From Amycolatopsis deserti (GTDB taxonomy: Bacteria; Actinomycetota; Actinomycetes; Mycobacteriales; Pseudonocardiaceae), in contig NZ_BNAU01000009.1 of assembly GCF_014653945.1 (NCBI RefSeq), forward strand, positions 186,001 to 250,000: 64,000 nucleotides of DNA, given 5' to 3'. Positions 17,168-25,645 of the stretch are shown in pieces (the first letter of the stretch is position 1; every line of letters begins with the position of its first letter). The translations under genes and the position numbers were made by a program. The notes beneath the pieces are model-generated. The model worked only from the letters and a program-made list of their open reading frames with translations, had not been told where the DNA came from and ran no database searches.

Positions 17168-18409
17168 TCAGTTGTCCGCGGGCAGGACCGCGTACTGGCG
17201 CACGTACAGGTCGGTGTAGGTGACCGGCCCGCGGGGGCCCGGCACCTTGTCCAGGTTGATGCCGGTCTCTGGCACGGCGAGCAGCTTGAAGCCGTCGAGC
17301 AGGCGCGTCGGGGCGTTCCAGAACACGCCGGTTCCGGTGTAGCCGTCGAGGAAGGCCGTCGCGGTCTCCGCGTCCTCGGTGGCGATGCCCGCCGCCAGGC
17401 CGGACGTCTGCTCGTTGGCGATCGAGACCGCCTCGGTCACGCCGCTGACCTGCGCGACGGTCACGGTGGCCTCGTGGTCGGAGTCGAGCGCCCACTCGTA
17501 GCCGATGGCGTGCTCGTGCGGCGGCAGGGACGGCGTCACCTGCCGCTCGGCCAGTGCCTCGGAGATGACCGGCCACAACTGGTCGTGCACCGCGGAGTGG
17601 ATGAGCAGCAGGTTGAGCCGGTTGCACACGCCCAGCCGGTCCAGGCTGTTGAACACCAGGTCGCGGACCTTGCCGGCGTCGGCGGCCTCGTCGACGTACA
17701 GCACGCCACCGCCGTCGGCGTGGGCGAGCGTGCGGACGCCGTGCTGGGCGGCCTCCAGCGCGAGCGCGCGGGTGCTCTCACCGCTGCCGCGCAGGATGAC
17801 CAGCGGCACCAGGTCCGGGAACCGGACCAGGGCCGCGGCGGCCTCCCGCTCGACGCGCGGCACCAGCTGCACGACGGCGGGGTCGATGCCCGCGTCGGAC
17901 AGCGCCGGGGCGATGACCACCTCGAGCAGCCGCTGCGCCGAGCCCAGCGCGGCCGAGCCGGTGCGCAGCACGCCACCGTTGCGCGACTTGACCAGCTGCG
18001 ACGCGACGTCGACCGTCACGTTGGGCCGGGCCTCGTAGTTCGCGCCGATGACACCCACCGGACGGCGCCGCTCGACCAGCCGCAGCCCGCCGGACAGCGC
18101 CTTCACCGGGATCGCCCGCTCCTGGTGGGGCGAGCCGGCCAGCAGGCGCAGCTGCTCGGCCATGCCGGTGAGCCGCTCCTCGGTGATCGTGAGGCGGTCG
18201 AGCAGGCCGGCGCTCATGCCGTCCTGCTCCGCCCGCGCCACGTCGGCCCGGTTGGCCTCCAGAACGCTCTCGCGCGCGTCGAGGAGACGGTCCGCCATGG
18301 CGGTCAGCGCCGCGTCGATGGCCTCGTCGGACGCGGTGGCCAACGACGGGGCCGCCGCCTTGGCCGCCCGTGCGCACTCCTCAACAGCCTTCGCCACCTC
18401 GTCGGACAC
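17168..18409 (-). CDS. proA: Glutamate-5-semialdehyde dehydrogenase (gamma-glutamyl phosphate reductase)
   Basis: Second enzyme of proline synthesis (413 residues), reducing gamma-glutamyl phosphate with NADPH. Family landmarks are RRPVGVIGANYEARPNVTVD, LRTGSAALGSAQRL, the catalytic Cys in DRLGVCNRLN, and LPPHEHAIGYEWA. The internal GTG at 18409 is preferred over GTG 18421 because GGAGGT stands five bases before it. proB is not adjacent. Stands alone on the minus strand. Confidence 0.95.
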   Translation of the reverse strand: MSDEVAKAVEECARAAKAAAPSLATASDEAIDAALTAMADRLLDARESVLEANRADVARAEQDGMSAGLLDRLTITEERLTGMAEQLRLLAGSPHQERAIPVKALSGGLRLVERRRPVGVIGANYEARPNVTVDVASQLVKSRNGGVLRTGSAALGSAQRLLEVVIAPALSDAGIDPAVVQLVPRVEREAAAALVRFPDLVPLVILRGSGESTRALALEAAQHGVRTLAHADGGGVLYVDEAADAGKVRDLVFNSLDRLGVCNRLNLLLIHSAVHDQLWPVISEALAERQVTPSLPPHEHAIGYEWALDSDHEATVTVAQVSGVTEAVSIANEQTSGLAAGIATEDAETATAFLDGYTGTGVFWNAPTRLLDGFKLLAVPETGINLDKVPGPRGPVTYTDLYVRQYAVLPADN

Positions 18410-18460
18410 CGCTACCTCCACGCTGGAAACTGGGAGCCTCCAGTGTGCCGCACCGGCAGG

Positions 18461-19189
18461 TCAGGGCTGCAGTGCGGGTTCGAGCAGCCAGGCGCCGCCG
18501 ACGAACAGGCACGTGACTGCGATCACGCCGAGCATGAGCATCCACAGCGCCGCCGGCACCCCGGTCAGCCGGGCGAGCTGGTCGGCGTCGGAGTCCCGCG
18601 CCGCACCGCGCCGCCGTTTCATCTGCAGCTCGATGACCGGCCGGAGCCCGCCCAGCAGCAGGAACCACGTGATCAGGTAGATGAACCACGCCTGCACCTG
18701 CGGCCCGGCGACGAGGGCGACCACCGCGAGCCCGGCCGCGGTGAGGACCACGGACAGCACGCCGTAGGCGTTGCGGACCATGACCAGCACGCCGAGCAGC
18801 AGCAACGCGGCGAGCGCGAGCAGCACCGTGATGCGGCCCGCGGCCAGCAGGCTCGCGAAGGCCAGGCCGAGGATCCCGGGCGCCGGATAGCCCGCGAGAG
18901 CGGTCAGCACCATGCCCGGGCCCTCGGGCTTGCCCCGGGACACCGTGACGCCCGAGGTGTCCGAGTGCAGCTTGATCCCCTGCAGCCGACGCCCGGCCAG
19001 CACCGCGACCAGCGCGTGACCCGCCTCGTGCACGATCGTCACCACGTTGCGGGCCATCCGCCAGGGCGCGCCGGACAGCACCAGCAGGAGCGCCACACCG
19101 CCGGTCACCAGCGGTACCGGAATGGACGGATCCGGCTGCGCCCCGAAGAGACCCGCCAGCACGTCGATCTCTGCCGTCGCCTCGTTCAC
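18461..19189 (-). CDS. M50-type membrane metallopeptidase-like protein
   Basis: Polytopic membrane protein (242 residues) with about six hydrophobic segments. The zinc-protease motif VHEAGHALVA (HEAGH 54-58) follows the first helix, as in M50B site-2-protease relatives. RNAYGVLSVV further on may hold the third ligand region. The conserved LDG motif of classical S2P enzymes is not obvious, so the activity is uncertain. It lies upstream of proA on the same strand with a 51-bp gap. Confidence 0.75.
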   Translation of the reverse strand: MNEATAEIDVLAGLFGAQPDPSIPVPLVTGGVALLLVLSGAPWRMARNVVTIVHEAGHALVAVLAGRRLQGIKLHSDTSGVTVSRGKPEGPGMVLTALAGYPAPGILGLAFASLLAAGRITVLLALAALLLLGVLVMVRNAYGVLSVVLTAAGLAVVALVAGPQVQAWFIYLITWFLLLGGLRPVIELQMKRRRGAARDSDADQLARLTGVPAALWMLMLGVIAVTCLFVGGAWLLEPALQP

Positions 19190-19795
19190 GCGCGAAGCTC
19201 ACCACATGTGGGGTGCACTCCCTGTTATCACCCCCATCGCGTTCACAGCTCCTTCACTGGTAGTCGGGTTGGCGCGGCTGGCAGCGCCGACCGGGATGTT
19301 TCGGGGAGGTGGCCGTTGCTGGCCGTCCAGACGGTCGTGTTCGCGATCGGCGCGTTCATCGGGCTCAAGCCGGTGACCTCCTTGGCCGTGGAGGTGCGCA
19401 CGACCGCGTCGGTGCCCAGCTCCCAGGACGTCTGGGTGCGCGGGGACGTCGTGCCGTGCTGAGTCGGCGGCGGCGGGGCGCCGTGCTTGCTCGCGGCGCG
19501 ACGCTGGCCGACCAGCGGGGCATCCTGGGTGCCACGGTGGATCGGTCGCCGGGCATGCCTGATCGCGCCACATCCGCACGCGGGCGTTGGCCTACTCGGA
19601 CACGGGTCCGGGCACCGCCCGGCACCCGACCGCCGACCGCGACGGTTGTGGCTGCCGTCGACGGGTTTCGGTTTCGGTGACCGGACAGTCCTTGTGAGCA
19701 GACGAGTCTCGGGCGCTCGCGGTGGTGCCTCCTTTCCTGAAGCGGTCGCGGGGCGTGCGGTGGCCCTCCTGACCGAGGTGATGGGCAGGCTGTGG
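19190..19795. other. Gene-poor interval
   Basis: The only coding-like piece is the short hydrophobic ORF listed at 19316-19462. The remainder shows no consistent codon bias, RNA signature or repeat. Confidence 0.4.
19316..19462 (+). CDS. Possible small membrane peptide (48 residues)
   Basis: A TTG at 19316 is preceded by GGGGAGGTGGCCG and opens a 48-residue frame. It starts with a hydrophobic helix (LLAVQTVVFAIGAFIGL) and ends in a charged tail. Codon bias in the frame is good. No family recognised; it could also be a remnant of a longer gene. Confidence 0.3.
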   Translation: MLAVQTVVFAIGAFIGLKPVTSLAVEVRTTASVPSSQDVWVRGDVVPC

Positions 19796-20731
19796 TCAGG
19801 CGGCCTGCCCCGTCGCCGGTGGGCGGTCCGGCTTCGCGTGGTGGGTGCGGTCCACGCGGAACAGCAGGGCCGCCCAGCTGCGGTACGGGGCCCAGGCGTC
19901 GGCGATGGTGGCGAGTTCCGCCGTCGACGCGGCGGGGCGGTCGTAGGCTCGGCGCATCTCTTCGAGCAGGTAGCGCTCGTCCGTGGGGAAGACGTCCGGG
20001 TGGCCGGCGCCGCGGATCAGGATCAGCTGCGCCGAGAACGCCCCGACCCCGGGCAGGGCGCGCAGCGCCTCCAGGGCGTCCGCGGGGTCCGCCGCGCGCA
20101 GGGCGTCCGGGTCGAGAACCCCGGTCAGCGCGGCTTCGGCGACCACACGCAGACGGTCCACTTTGATCTCCGGCAGCCACGACGGCGCCGGCATCTCCAG
20201 CAACTGCGCCGGCGTCGGGAACGACCACAACGGACGCCCGTCGACATCGAGCTTCTCACCGTGCCGCTCGGCGATGCGTTGTTTGAACAGCGCCGCCTGC
20301 GTGAACCGGATCCGCTGGCCGATGATCGCCCAGCAGGCGGCCTCGTACGGCGACGTGAACAGGACCGGCCGCAGCCCCGGATACCGCGCCTGCAACGCAC
20401 CCACCACCGGATCGCGCTCACCGACCGCGGGGAAACCGGAGCCGTCCACGTCGAGCGACAGGATCCGCGCCACGTGCCGCGCCGCCTCCGCGGCATCGGC
20501 TTCACCCGCCACCACCGACACTTCCACGGACCCCGGCGCTCGCTGCCGCACCCGCACGCCGGTGTGCACCCACCCGCCCGGCAACGGGAAAGCCAACCGG
20601 AGCGTGCCCGGCTCCTCCGCGGCGTCCGGGCGCGACGCCGGCGCGAACCCCTCAAGGAAACCGGCCGACGCCGCCAGATCGAACGGCCCCGGCACGGCGA
20701 TCTCGACCGTGCCCGTCACAGTGCTCGTCAT
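19796..20731 (-). CDS. DNA-3-methyladenine glycosylase II (AlkA-like)
   Basis: Base-excision DNA repair glycosylase (311 residues) of the HhH-GPD superfamily. An N-terminal AlkA-type domain is followed by SPYEAACWAIIGQRI, the hairpin LPGVGAFSAQLILIRGAG and the catalytic Asp in HPDVFPTDERYL. ATG 20731 has GAAGGAGAGCAAC before it; the longer frame to 20788 lacks a site. Divergent from the erm leader. Confidence 0.88.
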   Translation of the reverse strand: MTSTVTGTVEIAVPGPFDLAASAGFLEGFAPASRPDAAEEPGTLRLAFPLPGGWVHTGVRVRQRAPGSVEVSVVAGEADAAEAARHVARILSLDVDGSGFPAVGERDPVVGALQARYPGLRPVLFTSPYEAACWAIIGQRIRFTQAALFKQRIAERHGEKLDVDGRPLWSFPTPAQLLEMPAPSWLPEIKVDRLRVVAEAALTGVLDPDALRAADPADALEALRALPGVGAFSAQLILIRGAGHPDVFPTDERYLLEEMRRAYDRPAASTAELATIADAWAPYRSWAALLFRVDRTHHAKPDRPPATGQAA

Positions 20732-20828
20732 CGTTGCTCTCCTTCGGTTCGACGATGATGGGACGACGGTAGCGGGACCCACCGACAATTCCGGGAAAAC
20801 CGGTTGCCCGCCCCGCTACCGTGGGGCC

Positions 20829-20882
20829 ATGGGTACCTTGTCGCAGTCCTGCACGGTGTTCGCCCGTTTGCGGCGCGCCTGA
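20829..20882 (+). CDS. Erm leader peptide (17 residues) with RLR arrest motif
   Basis: ATG GGT ACC ... GCC TGA encodes MGTLSQSCTVFARLRRA. It lies 89 bp before the erm start and immediately before a strong hairpin. The Arg-Leu-Arg at codons 13-15 is the +X(+) pattern established as a macrolide-dependent ribosome arrest motif in ErmDL-type leaders. A TACCGT box at 20817-20822 would start transcription at or next to the ATG, so the leader is probably leaderless. Too short for standard gene finders. Function is inferred from position and motif. Confidence 0.6.
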   Translation: MGTLSQSCTVFARLRRA

Positions 20883-20966
20883 ACGCAGCGGCTGCCCTTT
20901 TCACACCAAGCGTCCCCACGCCGGCCGCTGCGTCATGAGCTTCCTGCCCGCTCTCATGACGTGGAG
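20883..20966 (+). promoter_or_regulatory. Candidate erm attenuator hairpins
   Basis: Hairpin A: ACGCAGCGGC (20883-20892) pairs perfectly with GCCGCTGCGT (20924-20933). Hairpin B: CGTCATGAG (20931-20939) pairs with CTCATGACG (20953-20961) and can extend into the GTGGAG ribosome binding site of erm. The arms of A and B overlap at 20931-20933, so the two hairpins compete. The left arm of A begins right after the leader stop, where a ribosome stalled at RLR would reach it. The exact switch is not resolved by eye. Confidence 0.5.
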
Positions 20967-20971
20967 TTCCC

Positions 20972-21751
20972 ATGCCCTCGGCACCCCGTGCCGGGCGGTC
21001 CGCCGGCGCGCATTTCCTTGCCACGCCGGCGATCGCCGCACAACTCGTCCAGTCCTGCGCCATCGGTGGTGACGATCTCGTCCTGGAGATCGGCGCCGGA
21101 CAGGGCGCCCTCACCCGGCACCTCGCCGTCACCGGCGCGCGCGTTCTCGCTGTCGAGCGAGATGACCATTTCGTGCGCCGCCTGACCACCCGATTCGGTG
21201 ATCAGCCGAACGTCCGCGTCGTGCACGCCGACGCCCGCGACATTCCGCTGCCCCGAAGGCGGTTCCTGCTGGTGGCCAACCTCCCGTACGCGCTGTCGAC
21301 CACGATCCTCCGCCGCGTGCTCACCGCCCGCACCGCACTCCACCGCGCCGCGGTGATCGTCGAATGGGGCTTCGCCAAACGGATCTGCGCCACCGTGCCC
21401 CGGCAGCTCGAACAGGCGTGGTGGGCCGCCCGCTTCGACCTCGACCTGGTGACCCGGATCGGCGCGCACCACTTCTCCCCGCCACCACGCGTCGACTCCG
21501 CGCACCTGACGATCCGCCGCAACTCCTTCCCGCGCTCGGCCGAACGAGCACTGTGGACAGTCCTGTCCACCGCCTACCGCCACCCCGCCGCACCGGCGGT
21601 CCAGCTGTTCGACCGGCGAGCCCTGCGCCGCACCGGAATCCGCCCGGACGAACCCGCCGGCACCGTCCCGCCCCACGCCTGGGCACGGCTCGCGCGCGAC
21701 CTGTCCCCCGGCCGCACCTGGCCGGCCCTGCCGAAACGGCTCCGGAACTGA
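20972..21751 (+). CDS. erm: Erm-family 23S rRNA adenine N6-methyltransferase
   Basis: Predicted methylase of A2058 in 23S rRNA, giving macrolide-lincosamide-streptogramin B resistance (259 residues). The SAM motif is LVLEIGAGQGALTRHL, the catalytic motif IV is VANLPYALSTTILRR, and the C-terminal region has HHFSPPPRVDSAHLTIRRN. Length and the NLPY form favour Erm over the housekeeping KsgA/RsmA, though the families are related. ATG 20972 follows GTGGAG. The upstream leader and hairpins point to inducible expression. Confidence 0.82.
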   Translation: MPSAPRAGRSAGAHFLATPAIAAQLVQSCAIGGDDLVLEIGAGQGALTRHLAVTGARVLAVERDDHFVRRLTTRFGDQPNVRVVHADARDIPLPRRRFLLVANLPYALSTTILRRVLTARTALHRAAVIVEWGFAKRICATVPRQLEQAWWAARFDLDLVTRIGAHHFSPPPRVDSAHLTIRRNSFPRSAERALWTVLSTAYRHPAAPAVQLFDRRALRRTGIRPDEPAGTVPPHAWARLARDLSPGRTWPALPKRLRN

Positions 21752-21755
21752 GAGC

Positions 21756-21777
21756 TCTCAGGAAATTCTTCTCAGGA
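21756..21777 (+). promoter_or_regulatory. TCTCAGGA direct repeats upstream of the HtrA-like gene
   Basis: Exact repeats TCTCAGGA at 21756-21763 and 21770-21777, next to a 14-bp palindrome CTGAGAGCTCTCAG (21748-21761). From memory, mycobacterial MprA binds two 8-bp direct repeats of this kind upstream of pepD, an HtrA-like gene. The match is suggestive only. Confidence 0.45.
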
Positions 21778-21826
21778 GATTTCCGGGTCGTCCCACAGGA
21801 TTCTCACAAGAAAGCGGACCAACCTC

Positions 21827-22750
21827 GTGAACATGAACGAGAACGAGTTCCGGGCGAGCCAGGCCGGCGGGCTCCCGCCGACCTACAGCCACCCCTACAA
21901 CCAGCAGCCGGTCGCGGCCGCGCCGGTGCTCACGCCCCCGCGGCCCAAGAAGAAGCGCGTCGCCGCACTCGTCACCGCCGGCACCCTCGCCGCGGCCGTG
22001 ATCGGCGGCGCCAGCGGAGCCGCCATCGCGGGCCTCGACAGCGGCTCCGCCACGGGCCCGGCCACCTCCGCGACCACGGTGTCCAGCACCACGAACACCG
22101 ACGTCAGCGCCGTCGCCGCCAAGGTCCTGCCGAGCGTCGTGCAGGTCAACGTCACCACCCGCCAAGGCGAGGCCATCGGCTCCGGGGTGATCCTGACCGC
22201 CGACGGCAAGATCCTCACCAACGCGCACGTCGTGTCCGGCGCCGTCGGCGACGTCACCATCACCCTGTCCGACGGCACCGAGTACCAGGCCACCGTCCTC
22301 GGGGCGGACACCAAGGCCGACATCGCCGTCCTGCAGGCCAAGGGCGCCAGCGGCCTCACCCCCGCCGCCCTCGGCGACTCCGGCAAGGTGCAGGTCGGCG
22401 AGCAGGTCGTCGCCATCGGCTCCCCCGGCGGCCTGCAGAACACCGTCACCTCCGGCATCGTCAGCGCCCTCGACCGCGACCTCTCCGACATCTCCAGCGG
22501 CGAACCGGACACCCCGTTCGGACAGACCGCCAACACCAGCGGCGGCCCCAGCTACACCGCCATCCAGACCGACGCCTCCATCAACCAGGGCAACTCCGGC
22601 GGACCACTCGTCAACATGAACGGCGAGGTCATCGGCATCAACTCCGCCCTCTACAGCCCCTCGGCCAGCTCCACCGGATCCGTCGGCATCGGCTTCGCCA
22701 TCCCCATCAACGACGCCAAAACGATCATCGAGCAGATCGAGAACAGCTGA
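21827..22750 (+). CDS. Membrane-anchored trypsin-like serine protease (PepD/HtrA-like, no PDZ)
   Basis: Protein quality-control protease (307 residues). A proline-rich cytoplasmic N-terminus ends in PRPKKKR, followed by one membrane helix (about 45-70) and a chymotrypsin-fold domain outside. The catalytic triad is visible: His in ILTNAHVV, Asp in TKADIAVL, Ser in INQGNSGGPLVN. It stops soon after the protease domain (IPINDAKTIIEQIENS), so the usual C-terminal PDZ domain is missing. GTG 21827 or ATG 21833 may be the start. Preceded by an MprA-like box and followed by a hairpin terminator. Confidence 0.9.
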   Translation: MNMNENEFRASQAGGLPPTYSHPYNQQPVAAAPVLTPPRPKKKRVAALVTAGTLAAAVIGGASGAAIAGLDSGSATGPATSATTVSSTTNTDVSAVAAKVLPSVVQVNVTTRQGEAIGSGVILTADGKILTNAHVVSGAVGDVTITLSDGTEYQATVLGADTKADIAVLQAKGASGLTPAALGDSGKVQVGEQVVAIGSPGGLQNTVTSGIVSALDRDLSDISSGEPDTPFGQTANTSGGPSYTAIQTDASINQGNSGGPLVNMNGEVIGINSALYSPSASSTGSVGIGFAIPINDAKTIIEQIENS

Positions 22751-22757
22751 CCCACCC

Positions 22758-22788
22758 GGAACGGGCCGCGGTCGGGGCGGCCCGTTCC
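22758..22788 (+). terminator. Hairpin after the HtrA-like gene
   Basis: 11-bp perfect stem GGAACGGGCCG (22758-22768) and CGGCCCGTTCC (22778-22788), eight bases after the stop. No clear T-run, as is common in GC-rich actinomycetes. Confidence 0.7.
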
Positions 22789-22834
22789 GCTGTGCCGGAC
22801 GGTCCCCGCGCGCGGCCCGCGTTAGGGTTTCCCG

Positions 22835-23443
22835 GTGACCGACCGTCTTGTCTGGATCGACTGCGAGATGACAGGGCTGGACCTCGCGAAGGACGCCCTG
22901 ATCGAAATCGCCGCCCTGGTGACCGACGCCGACCTCAACATCCTCGGCGACGGCCTCGACCTCGTCATCCACGCCGATGACGACGTACTCGCCGGCATGC
23001 CCGACGTCGTGCGCGAAATGCACGCCAAATCCGGGCTCACCGACGAAGTCCGCCGCTCCGTCACCACCCTCGAGGAAGCCGAACAACGCGTCCTCGACTA
23101 CATCCGGACCCACGTCCCCGAACCCAACAGCGCCCCACTCGCCGGCAACTCCATCGCCACCGACCGCGGATTCATCGCCCGCGACATGCCGGCCCTCGAC
23201 GCCCACCTGCACTACCGCATGGTCGACGTGTCCTCGGTCAAAGAACTCGTCCGGCGCTGGTACCCCCGCATCTACTACGCCAAGCCCGAGAAGGGCCTCG
23301 CGCACCGGGCACTCGCCGACATCAAGGAATCCATCAGCGAACTCGACTACTACCGGCGCACCGCGTTTGTGCCCCTGCCCGGCCCCACCACCGACGAAGC
23401 CCGCGCCGCGGCCGCCGAAGTGCAGCTCAAACACACCAAGTGA
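22835..23443 (+). CDS. orn: Oligoribonuclease
   Basis: 3'-5' exonuclease (202 residues) that degrades short RNAs and pGpG. DEDDh residues are seen: Asp and Glu in [12 protein letters not shown], the Asp in [14 protein letters not shown], and His and Asp in [16 protein letters not shown] 22835 begins the canonical N-terminus ([13 protein letters not shown]). Length matches the family. A tRNA-His gene follows 73 bp downstream. Confidence 0.96.
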   Translation: MTDRLVWIDCEMTGLDLAKDALIEIAALVTDADLNILGDGLDLVIHADDDVLAGMPDVVREMHAKSGLTDEVRRSVTTLEEAEQRVLDYIRTHVPEPNSAPLAGNSIATDRGFIARDMPALDAHLHYRMVDVSSVKELVRRWYPRIYYAKPEKGLAHRALADIKESISELDYYRRTAFVPLPGPTTDEARAAAAEVQLKHTK

Positions 23444-23516
23444 CCCCCCGCGAGCCCCCGCCCACGGGCACGCTACGATATCCCGGCTGGTGGCGATCGC
23501 AAGACGCCCCAACGTG

Positions 23517-23592
23517 GTGGGTGTAGCTCAGCTGGTAGAGCACCTGGTTGTGGTCCAGGAAGTCGCGGGTTCAAGTCCCGTCACTCACCCCA
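23517..23592 (+). tRNA. tRNA-His(GTG)
   Basis: Cloverleaf with acceptor GTGGGTG/CACTCAC, D-arm GTAGCTCAGCTGGTAGAGC, anticodon stem CCTGG/CCAGG around TTGTGGT (anticodon GTG), T-arm GCGGG-TTCAAGT-CCCGT and an encoded CCA. The base before position 1 (23516) is G and faces discriminator C23589, the G-1:C73 pair unique to tRNA-His. A TACGAT-like -10 lies about 40 bp upstream. Confidence 0.97.
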
Positions 23593-23611
23593 TGGCCCCA
23601 CCCTGCTCGGT

Positions 23612-23971
23612 CGCTTCGCGGCCTCGCCGGGTGGGGTTCGTCATTTCGTCCGGGGGCCGAGCCCCCGGGCCCCCACGGTGCGAGCTCCTCACCCTGGCGA
23701 GCGCTGGGCACGTCACGGGGGACCAGCATCGCCCGGACGAGGTCGCTGGGCGACCTCGTCGGGCCGGGTGAGCGTGGGTGCTTGAGCCATCGGCACCGCC
23801 CCAGGGCCCCACCCCATCTCCCTCGCTTCGCGGCCTCGCCGGGTGGGGTTCGTCATTTCCTCCGGGGGCCGAGCCCCCGGGCCCCCACGGTGCGAGCTCC
23901 TCACCCTGGCGAGCGCTGGGCACGTCACGTGGCGACCAGCATCGCCCGGACGAGGTCGCTGGGCGACCTTG
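23612..23971. repeat. Direct duplication of about 150 bp with 212-bp period after tRNA-His
   Basis: The block from about 23612 to 23760 recurs at about 23824-23971 with only a few differences. Each copy contains GGGGGCCGAGCCCCC and a perfect 11-bp hairpin, GACGAGGTCGC-tgg-GCGACCTCGTC (one mismatch in copy 2). A third partial copy of the second hairpin is at about 23992-24015. No ORF in the interval has a family signature. The region 23593-24044 is otherwise empty. Confidence 0.8.
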
Positions 23972-24044
23972 TCGGGCGTGGCGGGGCCCCTACTCGGTCG
24001 CTGGGCGACCTCGTGGGGCGGTGGGTGGGCGCCGGCGGGGCCGC

Positions 24045-25244
24045 TTAGCTGGTTGTGGGGGTTGTCCAGGTTTGCCAGGGGAGTTGCCAGACTGACCAGC
24101 CGTCGGTGGCTTCCAAGGGCTGGCCGCCGCTGTTCGTGACTGTGAACAGGTCGCCCTTCTTCGAGAGGTCCATCAGCCACTTCGCGTTCGCGTCCGACAG
24201 GTTGATGCAGCCGTGCGACACGTTCCGCCGCCCCTGCGAACCCACCGACCACGGCGCCGAGTGGTAGAAGATCCCGCTGTTCGACAACCGCACCGCGTAC
24301 CTCACGAACGTCCGGTAACCACCCGGAGTGTCCGCCGGGACACCGTACGTGCCGGAATCCATCGTGTAGCCGTTGTGCTCACTCATCACCGTGTACGTCC
24401 CCACCGGCGTGGTGTGCCCGGACTTGCCCATCGAGATCGGCAACGTCCGCACCTCGGCGTCGTTCACCATCACCTTCGCCTGGTGCGACGCACCGTCGGC
24501 GACCACGACCACCTTGTCACCCACTGTGATCTTCGCCGCACGATCCTCCAGCCCGTACGCACCACCGCCCAACGGCTTGCCGTAGATCGCGGCCTCCACG
24601 GAGATCTTCGTGCCCGGCTGCCAGTAGTCCTTCGGCCGCCAGATCACCATGCTGTCGCTCATCCAGCGGAACGCGCCCTCGGTGACCGGCTCCGTCACCA
24701 CCTTCAGCGCCCGCTCAGCCGCCGCCCGGTCGGCGACCTTCGAACCGAACGTGAAGATCAACGGCATCCCGACGCCGACCGTCTCCCCGTCCTGCATGTT
24801 CAACGACACCGAGATCGTCTTCCGCGGCTTCGCCACCGTGGTGAACGTCGAGGTCGAGGTGACCTGCCTGCCGTCCCCGCCCACCGCGACCGCCGTCAGC
24901 GTGTACTGCTTGCCGTAGCCGAGACCGTCCGCGAACTCCCACGACGTGCCGTCGGCCGACAAGACGCCCGCGACGGCCTCACCCTCGGGATTGCGCAGCG
25001 TGACCTCGGTCAACCTGCCGTCCGTGGCCCTCACCGAAACGGGTTCACCCGGCGCGACGTCCGCGGCACCCGACGGCGGCACCACGGCGAGCGACGCCGG
25101 CCGCGCGGCTTCCGCCGACGCCGAGCCCGGTGACCCTTCCCCGCTGGTACCGCCGTTGCCCGACTCCGCCGTGCAGCCGGCCAGCAACCCGGCCGCCAGC
25201 ACCAGGCAAGCCCATCTGCCCGCAACCACCGAACGCCGCATCAT
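24045..25244 (-). CDS. L,D-transpeptidase lipoprotein (LdtMt2-like)
   Basis: Cell-wall crosslinking enzyme making 3-3 peptidoglycan bonds (399 residues). The lipoprotein signal ends in LLAGC (Cys24). Two Ig-like domains follow (about 60-260), then a YkuD catalytic domain with FYHSAPW and SHGCINLSDANAKW (active Cys about 355) and the C-terminal tail characteristic of the mycobacterial enzymes. Start at ATG 25244, with a second ATG immediately after. These enzymes resist most beta-lactams except carbapenems. Monocistronic. Confidence 0.94.
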   Translation of the reverse strand: MMRRSVVAGRWACLVLAAGLLAGCTAESGNGGTSGEGSPGSASAEAARPASLAVVPPSGAADVAPGEPVSVRATDGRLTEVTLRNPEGEAVAGVLSADGTSWEFADGLGYGKQYTLTAVAVGGDGRQVTSTSTFTTVAKPRKTISVSLNMQDGETVGVGMPLIFTFGSKVADRAAAERALKVVTEPVTEGAFRWMSDSMVIWRPKDYWQPGTKISVEAAIYGKPLGGGAYGLEDRAAKITVGDKVVVVADGASHQAKVMVNDAEVRTLPISMGKSGHTTPVGTYTVMSEHNGYTMDSGTYGVPADTPGGYRTFVRYAVRLSNSGIFYHSAPWSVGSQGRRNVSHGCINLSDANAKWLMDLSKKGDLFTVTNSGGQPLEATDGWSVWQLPWQTWTTPTTS

Positions 25245-25416
25245 GCCCCCAATCCGGTGAAGATCGCCCGCTTCGTTCTCCTCCGCCCAGTCTGCCCGAT
25301 CTCGCCGCGGCGAGGGGCGAGACCTGCCGAAACGCGAGAGGGGACCCCCGTGAAGGGCCTCCCGCGGGCGTGCTAATCTTTTCCACGTCGCCAGGGAGAC
25401 CAGGCGGCCAAGGCCA

Positions 25417-25489
<73 letters not shown>

Positions 25490-25495
25490 CAGTCA

Positions 25496-25522
25496 CCCCA
25501 GGTCCACGGGCCTGGGGTTTTT
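25496..25522 (+). terminator. Terminator of tRNA-Lys
   Basis: Stem CCCCAGG (25496-25502) with CCTGGGG (25511-25517), followed by TTTTT, seven bases after the tRNA. Confidence 0.9.
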
Positions 25523-25645
25523 GCTTTTCGATCTTGCCGCCGACTTTTGGACGCCGAGCGGGCGACGCAGGTCCTGAGGTTGCCGCGCTCGCGGCGCCCG
25601 CTGCAGGGGGTGCGGAGGCCCAGCTGCGCATGAACCGCACCGGCG

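Noticed and set aside
20935-21072. Second leader ORF starting MSFLPALMTW within the attenuator
   Set aside because: It overlaps the erm start in another frame, has no ribosome binding site of its own and poor bias after the first codons.
20972-21751. Housekeeping KsgA/RsmA 16S rRNA methylase
   Set aside because: Motif IV NLPY and the overall length and C-terminal pattern fit Erm better, and a leader peptide with arrest motif precedes it.
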